A DNA stretch of 64,000 nucleotides from NCBI GenBank assembly GCA_030142905.1, contig JASJOG010000272.1:23501-87500 (forward strand). Reading direction: 5' to 3'. The DNA is from Heliopora coerulea. Taxonomy: Eukaryota; Cnidaria; Anthozoa; Scleralcyonacea; Helioporidae. How positions within the stretch are numbered: the stretch's first letter is position 1; every line of letters begins with the position of its first letter. Made by a program: the position numbers and the translations under genes. Below are positions 36,301 to 48,300 of this stretch, one piece after another. The notes under the pieces are model-generated. The model searched no databases, was not told the origin of the DNA, and saw only the letters and a list, made by a program, of their open reading frames with translations.

Positions 36301-39300
36301 TGGCAGGCTAAAGTACGGTTCACTCTTGTCATTGGTCCATTATTTTCGGGACGAACCTATGGATTAATAAATATCAAAATGTTAGTATCAACTTAACATT
36401 ACAGCGCTAATATCATCATGTCCTCAAGATGCTAAATCATCACACATCTTTACATTTTCGACACGCCATGACTACGCCATCATCTCTACCACAACAAATG
36501 TTGTTTTACCTTATTCAATCTTACGCTGTCTACGCTATTTCATGTTTTTCTTTTTCATATACTAGTCTTATACAACTGTTCAATATCCTATCCAATACTG
36601 TCCCGTCCAACTTTACAACATCATTCTGGACAACATTACAGCACACTGTGTACCACTACACTATACTCTGCTACACTATAATGGGCTGGGCTGGGATGAG
36701 CTGGGTTGAGCCGATCTGGACTCGCCGGCCGATGCTGGGCTCGGCTTTGTACTGCAGTCCAGTTTTGTGCGGGGAGTTGTACAGTTCTTTATAGCACTGT
36801 GTTGTGCTCAACAGGGCTGGGCTTCGCTCTGCTCTGATGTGCTCTGCTTGGCTGTGTTGCCCTGTGCTTGCCTGAGTCGTGCTTTGCTGTGCAGTCCTGT
36901 GCAAGGCGCAGCTACAGAACTGCTATATTGTGTAATCCTGTACGTAAACACAAATTTACCGTTTCACGCCATTCCAAATATCCAGTCCAAGCGAGAACGT
37001 GCACACCACTATTTGCTGCTAAAAATTCAACGAAGAACATCAAAAGAAGTCATTTCAATCTATCAATAAACTACCACGCAACATTTCCAGAATTATCTGC
37101 AGGTTAGCATGACTAGCAAATTTTAAAATTATCAGTTGAGAATGATATAAAAACATAGTTTAAACACTGAAACGAACACAAACCAACGTCTGCTACACTT
37201 AAAATATTACCAGCAAACAAGATAAAAGAAATGAAATTCAAAAATTGTAATTTAGAGCCCTTGATTGGACGACTACCGCAAGATTTTGTCATTAACTCTT
37301 TCCCGACGGCGTAACACTTCCATTATTTTAATCTGGCTAATGTTTGAAGCTTTTACTCGCCAAAGGAGGTGCTCCCATCCAGGGGCATAGCCAGGGAGAG
37401 TCAGGGGATTCAATCCCCTCCCATAGTTGCGACGAGCTTGAGTTTCCAGTTCAATAATGAGTCATAAGACAGTATTACAATCTGGCAAGCTTTGATTTAC
37501 GAGCTTGAAACCACTCTAGGCATATCGATAAATTGTCGATACGCACTATCTGAAATGTTGAAGTGAGGATGTGAATGTTTGGGCAGTTGTCAGGAGGATA
37601 TTGAAGAAAGCTCAACAAACGTTAATCGCTGACGAATGCCGTTTGTAGGAGAGAAAGCACTTGCAGGCCATCGAGTATAGATAGCACCAAAACCAGTCCA
37701 CCGTGATGCTCGTACGCTCTATATTACCCACAATTTATGAAGTATTATTACTGACAACTTTAAGGAGAACGCTTTACCAAGAGGTGATATGGACTAACGA
37801 ACAGTTCTGAAAAGGTACGGCAGCAAGCTGAGCTCGCGTTTGTCATTACATTCAGATAAACTCTCCTACATGTATGTAATAAACTAATGTATAAGAAGAC
37901 AGTACATTTTTTGGAGAGTTGAAAATTATTGGTGACAGAAGTTACTCGACATTGAACCCCTTCCCCAAGGAAAATTCCGGGCTACGCGCATGCTTCCGCC
38001 TCCAAAGAGTTAAACTGAAGCGGAAAGCAGGTACTTTAGGTTGAAATAGAGGTTGTTTTGACTGCACTTCCTGGTTCAATTCTTAAGATTGAATACTTAC
38101 TTCTATTATTATTGGCCTGATCTGTTGTTTGTTTTGGTTCTGGCTTCTTAGAAGGTACTTTAAAACAAAAGGACAGAAAGAAATATGGGTGTCATTTAAA
38201 TGTTCAATTTAAATGATCGTCAAGCCCTATACGTCTAGGACTTGACGATCATTCACCTATCATCCATCTATCATCTTAAGATATTTCCAAGCTCTCATAT
38301 ATCTAATTTACAAATCTCATCTATCATTATCAACATATAGTGGCTTCCGCTTAGGTCGCACATATATGTCGAACTTGCACCTTGGCTCGCCATCGAAGTC
38401 TTGGTAGCTCAATGGTTAGAGCGTCTTACCGGTCATCAGAAGGTTGCGGGTTCGATCCCCGTCTGGGGCTCAGAAATCGTTTTCCTAAGTATGGGGCTTG
38501 AAGATCATTCATCTACCATCTTAAGATATTTCCAAGCTCTCATATATCTAATATACAAATCTGAGGAGGTTTTCGTAAATCATTTCTGAAGATCATTATT
38601 GAAAAGATTTAATAACGTCACACCGGTCTGTACTTGTTAATCTTTCGTAAGACGTACATGAATCGAGTTTGTTTGTCTTCAAATCAACTCGGAAATCCTC
38701 CTACCAAAAACTTGCCGGTCTGTGCTAAAAATTTATTGCACGGCTAGGCAGCCTATCAGCACGTGGCATTTTGCACATAGCCCGCAAGATGAGTATAGGC
38801 ATATAAAAATAGTAATTATTTATTAGTATTATTCGGGGAAAATTCAGAGCAAACCTCTAACTGCGGAAGAAAGCCAGCATTTTCTTTTGTTCACTTTGGA
38901 TGAATTCAGAAAGATTTTATTCAGTGAAACTTCAACACGATGGGCTAACTGATAAAGCACTCCTGCTCGGTTTTTAAATAATACATATATATATATATAT
39001 GATGAAAAGTTTGTTCTCAAGCTTTATCTCAGAAAATTTCTGAGTTCCCCAACGGGAATCGAACCCGTGTCTCCCGATTGCCGGTACGGTTGTTTTACCA
39101 CTAGACTATAAACCTGAGACTGACCCCGAACCGGCAGTCGGGAGACACGGGTTCGATTCCCGTTGGGGAACACTGGGAATGTTTGACGTCAAAACATTCC
39201 AAGGAACTTACGTAACAACTTATATATAAGAGCAATCGGACCGAATTTTCTTTCCAGTTGTCTGAAGATCGTCTACGGGCGTGAAACTAATAGTAACAAC

Positions 39301-42300
39301 GAACATCCTTTGGTAACATTTTATCTATATATATATACAGTATATATATATATATATATATACATATATAAATATATATACATACACACACACACACATA
39401 CATACATACATACATACATACATACAGCAAATTGCATAAATTTTGGCAAACCTAGACATATCGTAAAAAAAGCATGTATAGGTAAATCTGTAACTGTGAA
39501 TAATTTAATCAACCTTAATACATTAGACTGGTCAACAAATGTACCATAAAACACATTGCATATCTTCACTGACCACTGAAGTGAGAATAAAATGAAGATA
39601 CAATGGTCTTGATATGTTCATATGTTGATATGTTTTGTGTCATAATTTTTGCAATTTGCTGTATATATATACATATATTAGATATATATGATATATTTAT
39701 TATACTCGTCAAGGCCATAATCACCTTCAGTTGCATCAGGTACAGGAACTGCAGCTGGTGGTGGAGGAGGAGGGGTTGGCACCTTTATAGGAACTGGGAC
39801 ATCTTCAGGTTCTGAGAAAAGGAGTGAAAATGGATAACTTTTACTGTGATGAAATCATCCTTATATACCAGTAAGCACTTACGAACTCAAAGCAACCAAC
39901 AAAAATTTGGCTCTTGCCCACATGTACCAAACAGGGGCAGATCTAGGATTTCACGGAAGGGGGGTTGCCAGACCAGTTGTGGTTCCAAGTTGTTGAGAAG
40001 TGGGGTGGTTAAACAGGCCATTGGTTGTTCTAGGTTTTTAATGGGGTGGTAGCTCCTTTGTCACTTAAATGAGGTGCACAATTAAAGAAAAAAGATGCTT
40101 ATAAAGTTTATTATGTAAATATAGAGACTATGGGGAGGAATACCCACGTTGTTTGTTGGCTTGAACGGGAGGTTTAAACCTCCTGAACCCTCCCCTTGGA
40201 TCCCCCACTGCCAGATGTCCTTAAATATTTCTGATGAAATATCAGAATGATATAAATGAATATCAGCATTAAAGTGGGTTCATATAGCTAGAACTTATCA
40301 GTTCTGATTAACTTGTCTGCGTACAGTAATAAGAATCCGAAGATCATACTGTAAATGAATGAAGTAACTTCCGAAGTTTTGCCGAAAGGGATCCGACTAC
40401 GAAGCTCCTTACCACACTCTGGATTGTGATCAAATTATGGATACCAGACAAACGTTGTCTGTTATTTAAACATAATCACAAATGATAACACTAATCTCAT
40501 TTTTTAATTATTGGTGAAAGAGACGAGGTAAAAAAAAAAACAAAACTGGGGGAAAACCTCGGTTAAAAACCTTGACCAGCCGACAACTTGGTCTGAAGAT
40601 GATTTTGCAATAAAATCGAAATATCACCATTTCACAGTTTTCATCTTTTGTTAACTTAAATCTTAAGTTGAAAGATGGCCTTGGTTTTCGGAATTTGCTT
40701 TCTCTTATACCTCGGTTAATAATGGTAACTTCATAAAACAACCTGAGAACAGGTTTCTATCTTTCTTGTAAAAATACCAGTCAAAGGTTAAGTTTACGTC
40801 GGGTGAGCACTAATGTTTTGGGGGGGGCTAAATATGTTCACAGTATTCTAACTGAAACAACTGTGAGTTCACACAAAGATTTTGAAAATCATGACCAAAT
40901 TTCCCAGGTGTGCCCTCAAGCAGTAGGAAAAATTGGTGTTTAAAACTGTTAAAAAATAAACCCATATATAAAAATACTATGAAAGAACTGTGTAATAGAT
41001 ATCCAAGACAGGAATGTGCTCTAATTTAGAAACGGAACTGGAAAATATAGTAAAGCCATGCAGTACTCACTTGAGATCTGCATTGGTGACGCTAAAATAG
41101 ATAAAGATTATAAAGTTTAGGCTATTTAAGTCTCTTGTGAATTAAAACAACACTACAACAGTCAGTAGTGGTAGTTAAGGTCTAATTAATTATAATATCA
41201 CCAGTAGTGGTGCCACTACGAATATTTGTAACGATTAGGTGCGCAATGGATAAACTTTCCGGCTGAAGAGATAAGAAATACATGGGTGCGTGGAGATATG
41301 GAATTTGTCTTCTCGTGTTCAGTTTGATCTACCACATCAAATTGAACACGAGAAGATAAACTTCATATCTCCAAAGGCCCATGTATTATTTTGTTTATTT
41401 CATAAACAGTAACTTACAGTCTAAAATGAGGATCAGCCATCTTAAAAGTTTTTTATCTGGTTTTGCTCTCAAAAAAGCTCGTTTTGTTCGCAGAAAATGA
41501 ACGTCTGGCAAACAAACTGAAATTAGAAAGAAAGAACCAATACTTACGACTGTGTGGCTGAGATCGAGCTAAAAAGTATTGAAAAATAGCGTTAGTCATT
41601 GTAACGCAAATAGCCTGTTACAACTGGGATAAAAAAGACTCTTACCAAACTAAACATTAAGTCGTGTTTGTTTGTCCCTTTTCAGTTTGTAGGTCGACGT
41701 TGAAAATACCAAATGACTTTCCAGAATTTATATCTCATCTGTGAACCAAAAATTCCTCAAATTTTCAAATTTTTCGCTACTTTTGGTTTTTGCTCGGATT
41801 GCGGACCGAGTTGAAAGTAAAATCAATTCGATAAATTAAACTGAGGAACTTGAATGTTGACAATTTGATGAAGGGCACATTCTCATTTCCAATATATTTA
41901 TCATTCTGGTGATTAATTTTCATACCTCTCCGATAAGATAAATCCTTGTAAGCCGGAGTAATCCGTTGTTTACGGATGGAAGAATTTTTTTTCGTTCGGA
42001 GTAAAACAGTTTATTAAAGTCACGTGGTACGTTCACTAACCTATAAACACTAATGTTATTTATGATGCGGCTGAGCTCGTTGTTCGGCTGGCAAAGCTAT
42101 GCATGCTGATTGGTTGCTGAACCGTCCGACATTTCACGATATTGGACCGGTCCAATACGCTTTTGACTTCGGACTGGTACTTTTTAGCGGGAAAATCGTC
42201 GAGGTGATTTCAATGAAATTTAAGGAGAAATTAAAGTATCAACATGTACATTGAAAACTTCCTGATAATATAAAATGTGCTGGAATACTAGCGCTGCTAT

Positions 42301-45300
42301 TGTTTAAAGCTAATTGTATAAAAGTACGATAAATGAAGGTTTATCTGGAGCAAACAAGAAGTACAAGGAACAAATTACAAGGTAAGGTAACGGCTACATC
42401 CGACGTCAAAACAACAGCTGGCTATGGGGAAACAAAACTAACCAAAAGCCACATAACAAGTTCCTTATAGGCCACTTGCATTTGTTCTTCTCCGTTGAAG
42501 GAAAACTACTCAAGAATTTCAATAACTTATTCGACTTGCAGCTGAACGGTGGAACTTTATACTTGTCCTCCAAGTGGGTTGTTTAGCATGAGTGCACGTG
42601 GTAAGTATTTGCCTTCGGGTTTTTTCGCACAGACCTGGCTCGCCTTATTTTATCCATCGCGTATTTTACTGGCCGCTTATTTTTGCCATTGCTTATTTTT
42701 GAAGCGGATTATTTTCTCGTAAATAGCCACAATAATAACTTGATAATGCTATCACTTACTATGAAGGTCGATCCCCCGAAGACACACAAAATGATTTTTC
42801 TCTTTTATGAGGTCAGTTGGTGGAAATGATTTGGATTTATCCCAATTTGCCTAAAATAATTATTAAATCAGTTAGTATAAAAAATGAAGCAAGATGCTAC
42901 TTATAAGAATATTATAAAATAACACGCATCCTACGCACGCTCTGATTGGACGAGCCTCATTTTCCCTCAGAGTACAGAGACACTGTGACGTCATTTTCAT
43001 TTTGTATTAGAGTACAGAGACATGGGTGACGTCATGAAAAGTCGAAAAAACCTTGGTTATTTTATAAAACAAATAAAAAATAGCTTTCGTGTCTCTGTAC
43101 AGAGTTAAAATACCATGAATGACGCCATTTCAGCCGCAAAAATACCAGAAAACACTCGACTATGCCTCTTTAGACAAGTTTAATTTGACGAGAAAAAAAC
43201 TTTCATTTCTTCATCCTACTTCATCAGTGACTACTAAATTTCCTTTTCTTTTCCTTATTTTTTTCTGTTTTTTTTTAAAGCACTCTTTTGTCTGTCAATT
43301 TCAGGCTTCTCGGGAAGGTAATTACCTTCCTAACCAAGATGTATGTGTGTCTGTTTCAGAACATGGGGCTGTTTGGCACAAAAAAAATTAATTCCAAGTA
43401 GTATGTCATTAAATTTTCAACCCTTCAGACTGCATTAAATAATTTGTAGTTTCCAAGCTTCAAAAGTACCAACCAGTCAACCATGCATTGAAAATGCCAA
43501 ATTAGATAGGGCCATGGAAACCAGGAGGACTGGGGGCCACATGCACCCCAACTTTTTTCCAAAAAGCAGTATTTATAAGTGTAGAATATTTGAAGTTGGA
43601 ATACTTTGAAAAAGTAACTAAATGAGCGAGTGCCACTGAATCTCCGAGTTGTGGGTTCTCAAATTCAACATACTGCAGATGTTTCACATTTTTGCCCAAT
43701 CAAAGATCAGTGTGAGTGGTACACACATAGTGTGAGTGCTGACCATCTGGGTCTTGGTGGCTCAATGGTTCAAGCATCTCCCTGATCATCAAAGGGTTGC
43801 CAGTTCGATCCCCCGTCTGGGGTTCAGAAATCGTTTTTTTGAGGATAGAGCTTGACGAACATTCATCTTTACAAATCATTCAAGATATCTCCAACCTTCA
43901 CATTTCCAATATATACATATATACATATACACACATATATATATATATATCAGTGTTTATATTATGACATAATTTTTAGTGTATTTATCAACTGTTATAC
44001 TGGGGTTGAGGATTCCATTTTTGTCAGCACCCCAGGTGACAATTCCTGACAAAACACCCTTGATAATACACTAACAATAATTTATCAAAAAGCAATGGGA
44101 ACAAAAAATGAAACAACCACAACAAAGATAATGGTTGAGCAAATAACAGTGTATGATACACTATAGTCACACACAAGAAGCTTTGTTTGGATGATCACTT
44201 CAGTTTGGAATGCTATATTACTAATTGGCATAACGTAAAATACAATTTAATTTGCACTGTGATGTACCTTGTCAAACAGTGTCTGAAATATGGCTCTCTT
44301 GACTGGGGAAATGATTGAAAGGTTTATTCCATGCTGTGTAAAATATGAAAGGGAAAGATTAGCAAATTAATATTACATAGTAATAATAATGACAATTCTG
44401 AAGTGCAGTGGCAGTACCAAGGTAGGACCTGGGTGGGCATAGGCCCACCCAAAAATTTAGCATGCCCACCATAAAAAATATTGGTGATTCTGCTATTTGG
44501 CCTAATTTTCCCTGCTTGTAATAGGACTCTAACAGTAAAATATCAGTTCATCTTTGAGGAAGTTCCTGTTCAATGCAATGCTGGCATATTGATTGTGAAA
44601 AAAGGTATGATAAACACTGGGTTGATGCTGAATAAGGTAATGAATACTTTGACTGCTGATCATAGATATTTTGTGTTCAGCCTGCCTGCCAGCATTTTAT
44701 GGAAATAAAATAAGATGAAAATAAATACACACACTCAACAAAGTCTTCATTAAATGGTTTGGGAGAGAGTACACCAAATTTGCCACTGTCTGACCCAACT
44801 TTTGTGCCCACTCAACATCTTTGTGCCCTTCCAAAAATAATACTAATTTAATTCCTGGTGCCTCTCATGCTAAAGGGCACTTTATCACTTAGCCCTTTGA
44901 ACATGAGCTGCTCATGTCCAATCAAAAAAACAAAGCAACCAAAACCCCCAATCTTTGCCAGGCAAGATGTCCTCCACTTTCCATCTGTCTGTTGAGAACT
45001 TGTGGAAGAAACTAGTTGGAACTGTTCAAAGTAAACAGTAAGGATCTGGAAGGGGTACGCATCTGAAAGTGTACATGATGAAAATTGACTCAAGAAGGAT
45101 GCTTACAATGATGTTGAATGGCCCCAGCATCCCACTAGTAACCAGCACTGCCATGTTTGCCAGGAGAAATATCTGAGGGCAAAAAGACTGCCGAACTGTT
45201 TTCTGGTGCAGGTTTTCCAAACAATTTTTTTTTCATTGGGATGCCAGACAATACCTGACGTTTGTTGGTATGATTGGCATCACAAAAATGAATACTGGTG

Positions 45301-48300
45301 ATGAAGCACTGTGAGACTGTTTTTCATCACTTTGTAATGTTTGTGCACTCACAGGACTTTACATGTAGGAAAGATTAATTTTTTATACACAGAAAATAAA
45401 CATATTAAAAAGTTAATTTTTACCATGATTTTTACAGTATCCAGGAACACAGTGTTTAAAAGATTAATGAGTAGCACAACGAAATGCACGTACATGTATA
45501 AGAAACATTAACTGTAACTGTACCTGACCCATTCTCACAGCAAGTTCCTCCACTGTCATATCACAGTAAGCATTGCTTTCAGTACTTCTAGTTGGATATG
45601 GAGGGTAACTTCCAACAATAATGCAATATTTGTGAACTGTACAGTTCTTGTCTCTTCCAATTGAAAGAGAGTCAAACAGATCCAAGGCGACACTCATTCC
45701 ATCAGCAAGTAAGGTATGACATTCTCCTCCACCACCTTGAAGTTTTAACTTCTTGACATGTTTGCTGAATGAACTACTATTTCGAGTGCAGTATGCATCA
45801 TAAATACCAGAACCTGGGAACCCCAGTGAAGGACCATAGTTAACCATACAATAGTTTGTATTACCATACTGCAAGAAATAAGAAAAAAAGAAACAATTTT
45901 TAACATTGTGGGCACATGCATACGGGCCCTAATCATTTTGGGGGGGCAGAGACCATCTGCCCAAATCGCTCTGCTTGAATGTTTGGTTAGAAAAAACCTG
46001 GGAATAAGAATTACATACTGCACACAGTATATATATGGCAACCTGAATGCATGCTAATATCCAAACTCTTGTTCATCATCACCAATTTTTGAAAATTTTT
46101 CTGTTTGAATCATGCTTAGAAATTTATTTTCCCCAATTCTACCTGAGCTATTTGCCTGAATCTGGTCTTCTCCAAATTTTTTGGGGGGCAGTTGCCCCCC
46201 TGCCCCCACCCCATATGCCTATGACGGTGGGGGAAAGATCAATTCCATTTGGCAGATCCCAAATAAATGCAAATTACCATAATTTATAGTTCAAGTATAG
46301 TTAAAAATTCATTTATCATATTTCCAATCTACATTTTATTTTGAGTCAGGTAACAGCATACACGCAAATGAGAATCACAGCTTATTTTTCTTACACTGAT
46401 CACATGGCATGCATGTGACTTGTTCTTCTGCTTAAATTCAGTCATTCTTGATTTCTTAATTTTGCTAACAGTTTATGATAACATTACTAATTCATAAACT
46501 CATTCACAACTTTCATAGTACCAGTAATGGAGTAACCAAATAATTGTGATCTGACTAGTGAATTCATTGAAGCAAATTCACTAGTCAGATCATATATGTA
46601 TACATAGCAACTAGCACTCAAAAATTTAATCTGTGGTACTACTTATACAATTTTATGGAAAAAGTTTAAACTAATGTTAGTAATCTGCAATACAACTCCA
46701 AAAGAACAAGGTACTGTATGATATTTTGAGTGAGAACTCTTCACCAGTATGCTTTATCAGTATCAGGACTTTGAGTGCTGGCAGAACAGTAGTAGTGCAT
46801 GTGTCTCTCACCATTGTTTCTAGAGTTTGGTTCCAGCTCTGTGCAGTAATCTGATTAAAGTTACCTTTGTCACATGTGAGAAGATTGTTATCCAGTTTGA
46901 CTCTATCAAGCATCGCAGGTTTTCTCCAGGTACTCTGGTTTCCTCCTGTAGTAACACTGGACCCATGAGAGGGAGAACAGCTTAGGTAGCTGATAGGGTT
47001 ATCCAGTATAAATAAAGGTACTTTACCTTGTTCTCAAGTCATTTTTTGCCAAAGTTCTACCTTTGAACTCCTGCAGGAATTTCATTCAGAACTCTAGTTT
47101 TGCTTTAAAAATCTTACACTATTTGAATATTATATCTATAAACTTGAATGTAGTGAGATTTGATATTTGTATATGTAAACAGTTTTCAAGAGACAGGTCT
47201 GGAAGGGCAACATCATTCAGCAGAATTGAAGAAAGCTTCCTAAGAAATTTGATTTTAAATGACAACAAAATGATTCAGTTATTTTAATCTCAGTTTCATA
47301 ATAATGGTTTGTTGATGTGCATGGCTGATTCCCAAACAGTGACACATGGATGATAAATTATAACACAATTCTTATGTTATGTTATGGAAGGTCAGTAAAT
47401 AAACTTTATGCAATATTTTAAAAGTTTGAATGTAACACTGACAATTGGCATTGAATGTTGACTACAAATATTGTGACAAAGCTGATTCAATACTTGCACC
47501 GGTCCAAGGTTCAGACCAATTTATTCAAAATAGTAGCAATCAACTATCCAGGTGAAAATCTTAATTGTGTTATAAATACGATGGCCCAGAAAACAATTTT
47601 AAATAAAGGCATAACAAAGACATAGACTGAAGTATAAAAACTTATTTAACTGAGATTTCATTGCTAAAGCAGGAACATCTTCTGAGTGTGATATTATTTA
47701 CAATGTCTGGGCAGGCTAATTACAAATTGGTAAGTGATCAAAAAATGGTGGTAGGGAAGATTATTCCACATAATTCATTCAATTAATTGTATTTTCAGCA
47801 TGTTTGAGCCAGTTTGAAATCATAATTATGTTTCCATGGTGACACAATAACTGTGGAATCAGTTAATATAATAAATGAAGTAAGATTATATCAAAACAAA
47901 ATGGGTTCAACACTGAAAACGTCTGTCCCACATTTCATGGCATCTTTACATTTTATCAACTGCACTTCTAAAAAGAACTCTTTAAACTCTATAGCAAAAG
48001 TACAAAAACTAATATGAGGTAGTTGACCATGTTATGCTTACATTTCCAGGATATTCTTCTAGTTGTACAGGTCCTTCGTTAAAATACCTGGAAAGGAAGT
48101 GAACCACAGTCATTGTGAGTTGGTAGTCAATTGAGTAAAACATTTGCTGATTATAATAAATTTTAGTATTTTTACTGCATAAACTGAAATTACTAGATAT
48201 TTCTTTCACACTCTGCATGAACTATAATAGAAAAAAGGTCTTGGAAAATGTTACACCTTTATCAATGTCTTCAGAGTTCTCCATCACTTAAAGGTACCAA

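Larger units (their letters stand above)
34500..37105 (-). repeat. MED25 segment that was duplicated to 4.4-6.9 kb
   Basis: Parent copy of the segmental duplication, with the three ACID exons and their introns. It also contains the TATGACGTTTCG motif near 35447 and a short GGGCTGG run near 36682. Confidence 0.88.

Noticed and set aside
38398..38470. Candidate tRNA gene
   Set aside because: Box A and box B are good, but the acceptor stem is mostly wobble pairs and the SINE tail continues downstream; a second similar copy exists at 43751.
39044..39171. Candidate tRNA gene on the minus strand
   Set aside because: The 3' acceptor half has no matching 5' half and the copy is inverted-duplicated; best read as SINE sequence.
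45745..46041. 98-codon minus-strand frame
   Set aside because: Partly a shadow of MED25 exon 3 in another phase, partly intron.
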